NCBI GenBank assembly: GCA_022793335.1
Contig: JAAWCQ010000012.1
Coordinates: forward strand, 1-64,000
Direction of reading: 5' to 3'
Length of the DNA: 64,000 bases
From: Clostridia bacterium
Lineage (GTDB): Bacteria > Bacillota > Clostridia > Christensenellales > UBA1242
Part shown: piece after piece, positions 52,833 to 60,748 of the stretch
Layout of the letters: every line of letters starts with the position of its first letter
Numbering within the stretch: position 1 is the first letter of the stretch
Position numbers and translations under genes: made by a program
The notes under the pieces: generated by a model
Database searches by the model: none
Told to the model about the DNA's origin: nothing
The model's input: the letters and a program-made list of their open reading frames with translations, nothing else

Positions 52833-54164
52833 TTATTCCCTCTCAGAATTGTTTAAATCATATTCCACAGATACAGGAGCTCCTTTTGTGGTTTCAACAA
52901 GCTCACTTGCAGTTTCCCATCTTGCCCTGTTTGCAGCCATTTTTCCAAATACACTAAACTTTTCAGTGTCTTCTTTGATAGTATTTGTTGCGTCAACCAT
53001 CTTACCTTCATCGTTATATTCAAAATCCACTTGATAGAATTTGAATATTGTATCATAAAGGTCTTTATCAACTTCATAAGTCATGTTGCAGAATTTTGGA
53101 GCTTCGCCTTTCTCTTTGACAGCAGCGCCATAAACTTCAACATAATATTTGCCATCTTTTTCAGAAGCATAAACAGCACTGCAGTTATAGTCAGCAAATT
53201 CACCAACCTCTTCAATATTGCGTTCAATTTGAGCCATATCTTTTTCTTCTTGAGAATTTCTTACAAGATAAGCTCCGCCATGGTGAAGCCCAGTAAGCGT
53301 AGCTGCTAATACAATTGGAAGAGCAATTGCAAACACTGGTTTAGATTTTACTGAAGAATAAGCTTTGTCAACCCTAGCTCTAAATTCAAGTCTCTTTTTC
53401 TCAGCAAGAGCCGCTTTAAGCATCTTTCTGTAGGCTTTAGGTGCAGTTTTCATTCCAATTAAAGCCTTAACCTGAGTTTTAGGAAGATTTGCCACGAAAT
53501 TGTCAGTGTCAGACAAAATACGATTTACTTGGTCACTTACCATGCCTTTAGAAAATTCATATTTAATAAGCTCATAAAGGGCTTCGTCATTTTTTCCATT
53601 AAAGAATTGACATTTCCCAGCTTTGCCTTCCCCAATAAGAGACTCAAGTGCCTTAAGTTGCATAGCATAAAGCTTTTCATCCACAACTTTGATTGCTTTA
53701 ACATTTTCTTCCTGAGTCAATTGGTCTGAAGGCATTATTTGAATTTCACTTAAAGCTTGGAAAAGGTCTCTTCTATGATTTGCAGAAATGCGGAAATCCA
53801 TAACAGAAACACCCTCTTGATAAGGCGCAGCTTTCAAAACACTAAATTTGCTGTTTATATCAGAAATCTTATTTTTGCCACAAGAATTGATAAGATTGCA
53901 AATCTTTCTAAGGTTTGGCAAAACTAAAGCAAACTCATCAACCTTTACCCTGTCCACTTTTCTTATTGCATTGATTGCTTCAGTAAAGATTTCATCAAGA
54001 TCTTCATCATCATATCTTTTATCATTGATTTCGTAAGTATCAACATCTTCATCATAATCCATATTATAATAAAAACCAAACTTACCATTTTTTCTAAGCT
54101 CGTCAATTACATGAAGCTTTTCATAAGCCTCTTCCAATTTCATGTTCAATTCATCAATTCCCAT
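52833..54164 (-). CDS. Hypothetical membrane protein (443 aa)
   Basis: Not recognised. The first ~265 residues are soluble, acidic and helical (start: a coiled-coil-like MKLEEAYEKLHVIDEL, then an Asp/Glu/Tyr stretch YYNMDYDEDVDTYEINDKRYDDEDLDE in two halves, 32-58). One membrane helix at about 277-302 (PVFAIALPIVLAATL). The remaining 140 residues are probably outside: a beta-rich domain (CSAVYASEKDGKYYVEVYGAAV). Single gene with its own TTGACA promoter; start ATG 54164 has a modest site (AAGGAG). A signal-type or stress-envelope role is possible but not supported. Confidence 0.6.
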   Translation of the reverse strand: MGIDELNMKLEEAYEKLHVIDELRKNGKFGFYYNMDYDEDVDTYEINDKRYDDEDLDEIFTEAINAIRKVDRVKVDEFALVLPNLRKICNLINSCGKNKISDINSKFSVLKAAPYQEGVSVMDFRISANHRRDLFQALSEIQIMPSDQLTQEENVKAIKVVDEKLYAMQLKALESLIGEGKAGKCQFFNGKNDEALYELIKYEFSKGMVSDQVNRILSDTDNFVANLPKTQVKALIGMKTAPKAYRKMLKAALAEKKRLEFRARVDKAYSSVKSKPVFAIALPIVLAATLTGLHHGGAYLVRNSQEEKDMAQIERNIEEVGEFADYNCSAVYASEKDGKYYVEVYGAAVKEKGEAPKFCNMTYEVDKDLYDTIFKFYQVDFEYNDEGKMVDATNTIKEDTEKFSVFGKMAANRARWETASELVETTKGAPVSVEYDLNNSERE

Positions 54165-54250
54165 AATAGACTCCTTAATTTATTATTGCACTTAAAAACT
54201 TAAATATAAAAATTTATAATAAAAGTTAAAGGCAAAAGCAACTTAAGTAT

Positions 54251-54279
54251 ATTTTAACATAACACCCCTATTTTGTCAA
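54251..54279 (-). promoter_or_regulatory. Promoter of the 443-residue gene
   Basis: Minus strand TTGACA, 17 bases, TAAAAT, about 80 bases before the ATG. Confidence 0.65.
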
Positions 54280-54427
54280 TATCTAAAAAATATAAAAATT
54301 GAAATAAATAAGCCTCTAAAAGATAAAAAAGATGCTAGATAAAAAACATGAAAACGAACAAATAAATAAAAAAGGACAAAATTTTCAAAAAGAGAATAAA
54401 AGAAGAGAAAAAAGTTTAATAAAAAGA

Positions 54428-54457
54428 TTGACAAAGCGACAAAATATATGATAAGAT
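54428..54457 (+). promoter_or_regulatory. tRNA-Ser promoter
   Basis: TTGACA, 18 bases, TAAGAT, ending 15 bases before the mature 5' end of the tRNA. Confidence 0.7.
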
Positions 54458-54472
54458 GAGAAGGAATCGAAT

Positions 54473-54563
54473 GGGGAGATACTCAAGAGGTCGAAGAGGC
54501 GGCCCTGCTAAGGCTGTAGGTCGGGCAACCGGCGCGAGGGTTCAAATCCCTCTCTTCCCGCCA
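54473..54563 (+). tRNA. tRNA-Ser (anticodon GCU)
   Basis: 91 nucleotides including an encoded CCA. The 7-pair acceptor (one G-U), anticodon stem CGGCC/GGCTG with loop CTGCTAA and anticodon GCT at 54507-54509, a long variable arm (TAGGTCGGGCAACCGGCGC region) and the TTCAAAT T-loop make it class II tRNA-Ser reading AGC/AGU. Confidence 0.95.
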
Positions 54564-54567
54564 ATCA

Positions 54568-54607
54568 AAACCTAAATCGAACAAGTTTGTTTGGTTTAGG
54601 TTTTTTT
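54568..54607 (+). terminator. Terminator of the tRNA gene
   Basis: Stem AAACCTAAA / TTTAGGTTT and seven T, directly after CCA. Confidence 0.85.
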
Positions 54608-54657
54608 GTGATTTTTAGTCTTTTATATTATGATTTTTTTTGGAAAATTGGATATTT

Positions 54658-54685
54658 TTGTTTACATTTTTCTGTTTTGTATGAT
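54658..54685 (+). promoter_or_regulatory. Promoter of the nitroreductase operon, very short leader
   Basis: TTGTTT, 16 bases, TATGAT. The ATG at 54697 follows the -10 after 11 bases and no ribosome site lies between, so the 5' leader would be only a few bases long. Confidence 0.45.
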
Positions 54686-54696
54686 ATCTTCTTTTT

Positions 54697-55239
54697 ATGG
54701 AATTACAACAAGTTATTGAAAACAGGCACTCTATAAGAAGTTTCAAATCAACAAAAGTCTCTGATGAAGATGTCCTTGCTTTGATTGAAGCCGCAAGGCT
54801 TGCGCCTTCAGCCAAAAATCGTCAGCCTTGGAAATTTTTTATTGCAAACCCTGAAATTAAAAATGAAATAGTTAAATTTATGAAGCACTGGCATGAAGAA
54901 AACAAAAATGAAAAGACATCAGTTTTCGAGACAGCGGTTTCAATCAGTCAAGCCCCTGTTTTAATTTTGGTATTTAAAAATTCTGAAGCTATTTGGGAAA
55001 GAAGTGATACCCTATCTATAGGCGCAGCAATTGAGCATATGCTCTTAAAAGCAACCGAGCTTAAGCTTGGCTCGCTTTGGATAGCAGATACGTATTATGT
55101 AAAAGATAAGATATCACAGCTTATTGGCACCAATTTAGAGCTTTTTTCAGCTGTCTCAATAGGCTATACAGAAGGCACGCCTTACATTTGCAAAAAGAAA
55201 ACCTTAGAAGAAATTTTATTAAATAAATCGGTATCATAA
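54697..55239 (+). CDS. Nitroreductase-family protein (180 aa)
   Basis: FMN-dependent NAD(P)H oxidoreductase fold. N-terminal IENRHSIRSFKSTKVSDEDVLALIEAARLAPSAKNRQPWKF carries the phosphate-binding RxSxR..F and SAKNRQPW motifs of the family; later GAAIEHMLLKATELKLGSLWI and an IGYTEG near the end. Shorter than most (180 residues) but complete. Substrate unknown. Followed after 10 bases by the HD-like gene. Confidence 0.85.
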   Translation: MELQQVIENRHSIRSFKSTKVSDEDVLALIEAARLAPSAKNRQPWKFFIANPEIKNEIVKFMKHWHEENKNEKTSVFETAVSISQAPVLILVFKNSEAIWERSDTLSIGAAIEHMLLKATELKLGSLWIADTYYVKDKISQLIGTNLELFSAVSIGYTEGTPYICKKKTLEEILLNKSVS

Positions 55240-55249
55240 GGAGAAAATT

Positions 55250-55876
55250 ATGCTTCAAGATTGTTTCAAGTTTTATTATCAAGTTGCACAATTTAAGGAT
55301 ATTTTAAGGCAAGGTGCTGTTCAGTGGAGAGTTGACAAAGAAAGGCTTGAAAGCATTGCTGAGCACACTTTTGGATGTTGTGTTTTAGCAATTTCCTTGG
55401 CTGAAGAATTAAAGCTTCCTTTAAATCGCGGCAAGGTTTTAGAAATGCTTATCATACATGAGCTTGAAGAATTGTTTATTGGTGACCTCACTCCCCTTGA
55501 CAATGTCAACAAGGAAGAATTGAGAAAAAATGCCTATCAAAAAATCAAAATTCTTGTAAAAGACTTAAATTGCAAGAATGATATTTTAGCTTTAACAAAT
55601 GAGTTTAATGAAGCCAAAACTTTAGAAGCAGAATTTGCCAAAGCTGTTGACAAACTTGAATGCGTGCTTGAATTTAAGAAATATCAAGACAACGGACAAG
55701 TCTCTCTTGACCATGTAACAGATGAGATGCTTCAAAACAAATATCTCAAAGCTTATGTTGACGAAGGAAAATATGACCTAGCTGACATCTTCTTTTTATA
55801 CCACAAACCTGCTTATGAAAAATTTGGTTTAACGGAAGAGTATTGGTTTAACACCTTAAAAAATTTAGAAATATAA
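55250..55876 (+). CDS. HD-domain-like phosphohydrolase with HE instead of HD (208 aa)
   Basis: Fold of the YfbR/HDDC2 group of 5'-deoxynucleotidases: RVDKERLESIAEHTFG (His39), then IIHELEELFIGDLTPLDN, and a C-terminal FKKYQDNGQ helix region. The metal-binding His-Asp pair reads His70-Glu71 here, while the downstream GDLTP Asp is kept. Glu can still bind metal, so activity may persist or be altered. AAGGAG before ATG. Terminator 15 bases after the stop. Confidence 0.7.
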   Translation: MLQDCFKFYYQVAQFKDILRQGAVQWRVDKERLESIAEHTFGCCVLAISLAEELKLPLNRGKVLEMLIIHELEELFIGDLTPLDNVNKEELRKNAYQKIKILVKDLNCKNDILALTNEFNEAKTLEAEFAKAVDKLECVLEFKKYQDNGQVSLDHVTDEMLQNKYLKAYVDEGKYDLADIFFLYHKPAYEKFGLTEEYWFNTLKNLEI

Positions 55877-55889
55877 TCAATAAACAATA

Positions 55890-55918
55890 TAAAGCCTGCT
55901 GAAAAGCAAGGCTTTTTG
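55890..55918 (+). terminator. Intrinsic terminator of the nitroreductase/HD operon
   Basis: Stem AAGCC.TGCT with GAAA-type loop and AGC.A.GGCTT, then five T. Confidence 0.7.
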
Positions 55919-55947
55919 TTTACAACAAACTATCTATATGATATATT
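55919..55947 (+). promoter_or_regulatory. Promoter of the SDR gene
   Basis: TTTACA, 17 bases, TATATT, about 20 bases before ATG 55966. Confidence 0.5.
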
Positions 55948-55965
55948 ATTTGAAAGGAGAATAAT

Positions 55966-56682
55966 ATGAGAAATGTTTTAATAACAGGCGCAGGAGATGG
56001 CGTAGGTAAAGCTATAGCAGAAATTTTAAAAGAGGAAAACCTGCTTTTAATAGATAAAGAGGAAGAAAATTTAAAAAGCACTGCACAAGCACTAAATTGC
56101 AAATATTATTTGTGTGACATAACTTGCACTTCCCAGCTAGAAAATCTTCAAAAATATGTGGAAGAAAATTTTTCAAATATAGATACACTTATCAACTGCG
56201 CTGGACAATGGACAAAGGGAGAAATTTCTCAGCTTGATAAGGAGCACTTTGCTCAGATAAACACCCTCGATAGACTTAAGGAAATCATTGATACAAACAC
56301 CTTTGGCACCATTGGAATGATTTCAACCATCGCCCCTATTTTAATAAAGAATGGAAAAGGACAAATCATAAATATCAATTCTCAAAGTGGAGTAGAAACA
56401 GAAGAATTTTGTCCTGTTTACAATGCTTCAAAACATGGCAGCTATTATTATCGCAAAGCCATTCAACGCGACCTTGCAAAACATAATATCAAAATCACTG
56501 ATGTTTGCCCTGGACTTATTAAAACAAACTTCTATATTCGTGCAAATGACAAGCTTCCAGAAGAAATCATGAAACTTGGCTTAAGCAGCAAAGATGTCGC
56601 AATTACAGTAAAATATGTATTTGACCTGCCACATGAAATCACTATTCCAAGCATAGAAGTAAGAAATATTAAAAATTATTAA
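55966..56682 (+). CDS. Short-chain dehydrogenase/reductase (238 aa)
   Basis: NAD(P)-dependent Rossmann oxidoreductase. N-terminal cofactor motif TGAGDGVGKA (7-16), NAG-type NCAGQW, Ser in NINSQSGV, and the catalytic Y-x-x-x-K (YNASKHG). Length fits the classical SDRs. Substrate unknown. AAAGGAG before ATG. Monocistronic or leading into 56745. Confidence 0.88.
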   Translation: MRNVLITGAGDGVGKAIAEILKEENLLLIDKEEENLKSTAQALNCKYYLCDITCTSQLENLQKYVEENFSNIDTLINCAGQWTKGEISQLDKEHFAQINTLDRLKEIIDTNTFGTIGMISTIAPILIKNGKGQIININSQSGVETEEFCPVYNASKHGSYYYRKAIQRDLAKHNIKITDVCPGLIKTNFYIRANDKLPEEIMKLGLSSKDVAITVKYVFDLPHEITIPSIEVRNIKNY

Positions 56683-56744
56683 ACTTTTATGAAATTATAG
56701 AAATATGCTAAATTCGGTGTTATAATATAAAAAAAGGAAAGACT

Positions 56745-58559
56745 ATGAAGCTAAAAGAAGAGTTGAAAGGCATTGAAAGAAAATATCAAGCTCGAAATCA
56801 ATCAGTTGGCGAAGCAGAAATGATTTTTGCCATAAATAATATAAACTTTCTTGTTCAAGGTCAACGCGAAGAAATCATTGAAATGATTAAAGACAACATA
56901 AAAGAGATTATATCAGACCAACCTATCTCTAGATTTCAGGCAAAAATGACACATGCGTTAATCACAAAACTCTCTTTGCATGAGCTTGGACTTGACAACA
57001 TCAAAATAAATTATAAAAATAAAACAGAAAACGATAACTATGGCGCTTGTTATCGTAATCAAAATAAATCGGTGAATTTTTTTAATGATTATGTATGCCT
57101 GCCAGAAATCTTGACAACCAAAAACACAGATTTTCGATATAAATATTTAGCAACACAAATACACACCCTTCAACATGAAATTCAACATGCTGTGCAATAT
57201 AAAGAGCTTGAAGAAATTACAAAAAACGATTCTGATATGACCATCTTTAATTATATAATGTCAATGCAAAGTATGGCTAGAATTTTGGTTACCGAAACAA
57301 ATTCAAAATATTATAATAAAGATCTCAATATAGACAGACTTTATGACGACAACCATGACGAATTTTATCATGAGCTTGATGCCGATGTCGCGGGACTTGA
57401 AAGAAGCGTAAAATTATTATCAGCATTTGCTCCTGAAAAACTTGATTTGTTATCAAAAGAAATTTATGGCTATAACTTTGTCGAATTAAAAAATAAAAAG
57501 AACAATCTTATTAAATATTATAAAACTGTCAAGTGGCAACACAACACAAATCCAAATAATGAAGGTGTCAATGCCATGTATAAGACCAATTTCATTATTG
57601 ATACAGTATTGCCTACCTTAAAAAAATCTGAAAGAAAACAATGGATGGCACTATATCCATCACTTGCATTAACACATAATGCAGACGGAAGCAAGAAAGA
57701 TCTTGATCAAATAGAAGCAGAGCGAGAAAAAAAGCTTCAAGAACTTCTTAAAAACGCCTCTGATGAAGAGCTTCAAGAAAAAACAAACAATCTATTTAAT
57801 CTTTATGACACAGCAATTGAATCTGATGCGATGCTGAGCTTTGAAAACGCTTTAAGACATATCGCCCTCATGGATTGGGACAGCAACAGGTATTTTACAA
57901 AAAGCGGAAGAGAGGTAAGATATTATCCTTCATTGATTAAAACTGAGCTTAAACTTACCAAAGAGAAAGCAATAAAGCTTTTATCAGTGCTTGAATCGGC
58001 AGATTCAAAATTCGTTGATGGTGTTTTCCGCAAATATAGAAGGATTGTAGAAAAAACAGATAAAGTCAACAATTTCGGTCAAAGACTTCACCCAGAAAAG
58101 TACAATATATTTGGAGAGCTTTTCAATAAAATTTACAACAATAAAGAATATGTGGAAGGTGTAAGAGAAAATACCGAAAAACAAAATGATAATACTGCCA
58201 GAAAAAACAATGCCAAAGAAATTTTAGCCAAAGTATTCCCTACCCTCACACCAAACCCATACAATGGCGTAATAAACGAAAACGGCATTGAGATAATCTA
58301 TAACACACAAGAAAAACTTCAAGTAATGCAATCTTTTACAAAATATAACAAAGATTATGGAGATTCTGTTTACCCAAATAAACCTTCTGAAGTTTTAGAT
58401 GCCATCGAAACCATATATCCTTTTGAAGTTTCAAAAGAGGATGAGGCTGCTTTTGCAAAAGCAAACTTGCCTATATATGAAAACAGCATTTCAATGAAAA
58501 AGACTGAAAATAAAGAGGAAGAAAAAGAAGGCAATACTGAAGAAAGCGAGCTTGAATAA
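56745..58559 (+). CDS. HExxH metallopeptidase-like protein, second family (604 aa)
   Basis: Putative zinc hydrolase unrelated in its N-terminal part to the array at 1-9421. HEIQH at residues 144-148 provides two His ligands and the Glu base; HELDADVAG at 209-217 is the likely third-ligand segment (ExxxDxxG-type, as in several gluzincin-like families). The rest is helical with a Lys/Glu-rich end (EEKEGNTEESELE). No signal peptide. A TATAAT -10 box lies about 20 bases before the AAAGGAAAG site and ATG. Function unknown. Confidence 0.65.
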   Translation: MKLKEELKGIERKYQARNQSVGEAEMIFAINNINFLVQGQREEIIEMIKDNIKEIISDQPISRFQAKMTHALITKLSLHELGLDNIKINYKNKTENDNYGACYRNQNKSVNFFNDYVCLPEILTTKNTDFRYKYLATQIHTLQHEIQHAVQYKELEEITKNDSDMTIFNYIMSMQSMARILVTETNSKYYNKDLNIDRLYDDNHDEFYHELDADVAGLERSVKLLSAFAPEKLDLLSKEIYGYNFVELKNKKNNLIKYYKTVKWQHNTNPNNEGVNAMYKTNFIIDTVLPTLKKSERKQWMALYPSLALTHNADGSKKDLDQIEAEREKKLQELLKNASDEELQEKTNNLFNLYDTAIESDAMLSFENALRHIALMDWDSNRYFTKSGREVRYYPSLIKTELKLTKEKAIKLLSVLESADSKFVDGVFRKYRRIVEKTDKVNNFGQRLHPEKYNIFGELFNKIYNNKEYVEGVRENTEKQNDNTARKNNAKEILAKVFPTLTPNPYNGVINENGIEIIYNTQEKLQVMQSFTKYNKDYGDSVYPNKPSEVLDAIETIYPFEVSKEDEAAFAKANLPIYENSISMKKTENKEEEKEGNTEESELE

Positions 58560-58624
58560 TTTTTTACAGAATTATCAAAGCGTAATCTGCCCTAAAATAT
58601 AACAAAAAATAATCGAATATATTC

Positions 58625-58653
58625 TTGACAAAGATAAAGCAAGGGAATATAAT
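58625..58653 (+). promoter_or_regulatory. Strong promoter of the attenuator/peptidase unit
   Basis: TTGACA, 17 bases, TATAAT: an exact consensus match. Transcription should begin near 58660, upstream of the leader ORF. Confidence 0.85.
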
Positions 58654-58682
58654 AAACTCAACAAAAATAAAAGGAGAAAAAT

Positions 58683-58715
58683 ATGTTTATCATGCGCCGC
58701 CATCACAGATTTTAA
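58683..58715 (+). CDS. Leader peptide MFIMRRHHRF (attenuator uORF)
   Basis: Ten codons from ATG 58683 to TAA at 58713-58715, with an excellent AAGGAG site six bases before it and placed 23 bases downstream of the transcription start. The peptide has three Arg codons (CGC, CGC, AGA) and two His codons in a row. It is followed by alternative hairpins and an intrinsic terminator before the ArgE/DapE-like gene. Position and content suggest a leader peptide whose translation senses an amino acid; arginine or histidine are the candidates. Confidence 0.6.
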   Translation: MFIMRRHHRF

Positions 58716-58720
58716 TAAAT

Positions 58721-58767
58721 TCCGCAAGTATACTATGTTTTGCGGATATAGTTTGTGATTTCCGCAA
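58721..58767 (+). promoter_or_regulatory. Mutually exclusive hairpins of the attenuator
   Basis: TTGCGGA (58740-58746) can pair with TCCGCAA upstream (58721-58727) or with a second TCCGCAA downstream (58761-58767), but not both. A ribosome paused on the leader would mask the upstream copy. I could not find a segment that clearly competes with the terminator stem. Confidence 0.5.
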
Positions 58768-58803
58768 TACATATTGATGACATATTTTTTAAAAATTAAG
58801 TCT

Positions 58804-58851
58804 TACCCAGTAGATATGTTTTGCAAAAAAACTATTTACTGGGTATTTTTA
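58804..58851 (+). terminator. Attenuator terminator before the ArgE/DapE-like gene
   Basis: Perfect nine-base stem TACCCAGTA (58804-58812) / TACTGGGTA (58837-58845) followed by TTTTT. It lies between the promoter/leader and the peptidase gene, so readthrough would be needed for expression. Confidence 0.8.
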
Positions 58852-58913
58852 TAGGCTGAGTTTGCCTCATCTAAAAAACAAAAAATTTAATTTAGCATTA
58901 AAAGGGAAATATT

Positions 58914-59996
58914 ATGGAAAACTTAAAAAAGCTTATTGAAATAAAGTCCAATCAAAACGGAGATGAAATTGTAGACTACTTAATTAAAAATCTTACAGGA
59001 AAAGTTAAAGACATCAAAGTTATTAAAAATAAAACAAATGAAGACAAATCGCTTCTTATAGGCTTCAATACAGAGCTTAAAAATTGCTCTCCTATCGTAC
59101 TTTCAGGGCACCTAGACACAGTAAACCCAAACGCTGCTTATTCAATCGACCCTTTCACGCTTACGATTAAAGACGGCAAAGGATATGGACTGGGCACAAT
59201 AGATATGAAAAGCTTCACTGCAATAATTCTTGACAATCTCGCTACGCTTTCCAGCCTGCCCTATCCTGTCATAGCCGCCCTAACCACCGACGAAGAGACA
59301 AAGTTTAAGTGCATTGAAACTGTAATAGACTCTTTTAAGGAGCTGAACATAACTCCAATTTTCACCATTGTTGGTGAGCCCAGCCAAAGCAAGCTTATGC
59401 CCGTCGCAAATGGATGCTATGTGTTTCAGGCAAACTTTTATGGCAAGGCAGCACACAGCTCTAAGATAAATCAAGGAATCAACGCGGTGGCGGCACTTGC
59501 AAAACTTGTCACATTCATTGAAGAGAGCCAGAAAGAATTTTCAAGCACCTGTGCAAACCCAGCAATCATCACTGGTGGCGAAGTTGTCAATAAAGTGCCA
59601 GATTTTTCAAGCCTAAAATTTGATATAAGAACAAGCGCCCCTGCCGAGCTTGACAGTTTTATTAAGAAAATTGAAAACAAAATCGAAAGTCTCAAAAAAG
59701 AATATGAAGGAATACATATTACTCTAGATATGCCTCTGTTTCTTCCACCCTTTTTAAGTAAAGATAACAATAAGATAGAGTCGCTTGCAAAAATTCTCAA
59801 TCTTGAAACAGCCAAGTTTGACGCCTGCTGCGAAGCGGTTTATTACACAAACTACTGCGGTGATGCGGTAATCTTTGGCATTGGAGACCTAGAGCTTGCA
59901 CATAAAGCAGACGAATATGTCGATATATTAGAATATAAGAATTATTCAAAGTTGTTTTTAAAACTTTTAAACGAGATTGCAAAGCTTTACAACTAA
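58914..59996 (+). CDS. M20-family deacylase, ArgE/DapE-like (360 aa)
   Basis: Zinc-dependent amide hydrolase resembling acetylornithine deacetylase (arginine synthesis) and succinyl-diaminopimelate desuccinylase. Metal ligands are in place: H66 and D68 in SGHLDTV, D97 in GTIDMK, E127/E128 in TDEET (base plus ligand), E155 in VGEPS, and H330 in LAHKADEY. Dimerisation domain in the middle (GKAAHSSKINQGINAV). Complete, cytoplasmic. Located behind an attenuator with Arg codons in the leader; substrate of the enzyme is not certain. Confidence 0.8.
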   Translation: MENLKKLIEIKSNQNGDEIVDYLIKNLTGKVKDIKVIKNKTNEDKSLLIGFNTELKNCSPIVLSGHLDTVNPNAAYSIDPFTLTIKDGKGYGLGTIDMKSFTAIILDNLATLSSLPYPVIAALTTDEETKFKCIETVIDSFKELNITPIFTIVGEPSQSKLMPVANGCYVFQANFYGKAAHSSKINQGINAVAALAKLVTFIEESQKEFSSTCANPAIITGGEVVNKVPDFSSLKFDIRTSAPAELDSFIKKIENKIESLKKEYEGIHITLDMPLFLPPFLSKDNNKIESLAKILNLETAKFDACCEAVYYTNYCGDAVIFGIGDLELAHKADEYVDILEYKNYSKLFLKLLNEIAKLYN

Positions 59997-60009
59997 ACTT
60001 AATAAACTA

Positions 60010-60038
60010 TTGAAATCTTAAAGAGATTATGATATAAT
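60010..60038 (+). promoter_or_regulatory. Promoter of the GNAT gene
   Basis: TTGAAA, 17 bases, TATAAT (TGA directly before the -10), with AGAGG and ATG about 45 bases on. Confidence 0.7.
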
Positions 60039-60085
60039 ATTGAATATTGAAATAGAAAATCCCCACAATTTTAAAGAGGTAAGTT

Positions 60086-60601
60086 ATGTGGTATGAAATT
60101 ACAAATACAAGTGCGCCTAGCAAGAGAGAGCTCAAAGAAATGAAAAACATCGTCAATGAAAATCTCTTTTCAAATGGCGGCCAACTTATGTACAAACATC
60201 ATATTGATGAATTTCGCACTAAAGCTGACATAATGGTCATGGCCAAATATCAAGGTCACTGCGTAGGCTTTGCTTTCATCAGAAAGTTTTCAGAAAGTCT
60301 TTATGTTGTTCAACTCGCCGTTGCAAACAACCATAAAAACAAAGGTGTGGCAACATCAATGTATGACTATATCAAACAGCATTCTCTTGGTTTCAAACGA
60401 CTGTTTGCCCATGTAAGAACAAACAATAATGTTTCTCAAAGCTTCCATTTTAAAAATGGATTCGTAAAAAAGGAATATTATGCTGGGCAAAATTTGCTGG
60501 TTTCAGACATTGAAAACTATTCTGCAAAAACTTCATTTAACAAGAATAAAAAACAACAAGTCTACCTTTCTTTCAACGAAGAAGAAAGAGAAGAAATATA
60601 G
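60086..60601 (+). CDS. GNAT-family N-acetyltransferase (171 aa)
   Basis: Acetyl-CoA-dependent transferase. Motif A: VVQLAVANNHKNKGVATSMYDYI, with the Q/RxxGxG/A pyrophosphate loop (NKGVAT); motif B near HVRTNNNVSQSFHFKNGF. Charged C-terminal tail. Target unknown. Single gene closed by the terminator at 60635-60668. Confidence 0.8.
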   Translation: MWYEITNTSAPSKRELKEMKNIVNENLFSNGGQLMYKHHIDEFRTKADIMVMAKYQGHCVGFAFIRKFSESLYVVQLAVANNHKNKGVATSMYDYIKQHSLGFKRLFAHVRTNNNVSQSFHFKNGFVKKEYYAGQNLLVSDIENYSAKTSFNKNKKQQVYLSFNEEEREEI

Positions 60602-60634
60602 ATAAATTGCCATTTAAAAAGATAAAACTAAAAT

Positions 60635-60668
60635 AAAAAAATATCTGCATCTTTGCTAGATATTTTTT
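60635..60668. terminator. Bidirectional terminator
   Basis: Stem AAAAAATATCT / AGATATTTTTT between the convergent GNAT and YhhN-like genes. Confidence 0.75.
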
Positions 60669-60748
60669 GTTTTTTATGATAATTTATTAAAAATCGCGTT
60701 ATTTTCTCATTTTTTTGTTGTTTTTTGCCCTTTTTATTTTAATTTTTA

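Noticed and set aside
54333-54449. 38-codon ORF upstream of tRNA-Ser
   Set aside because: Lys/Asn-rich peptide from AT-rich DNA, no ribosome site, and it runs through the tRNA promoter.
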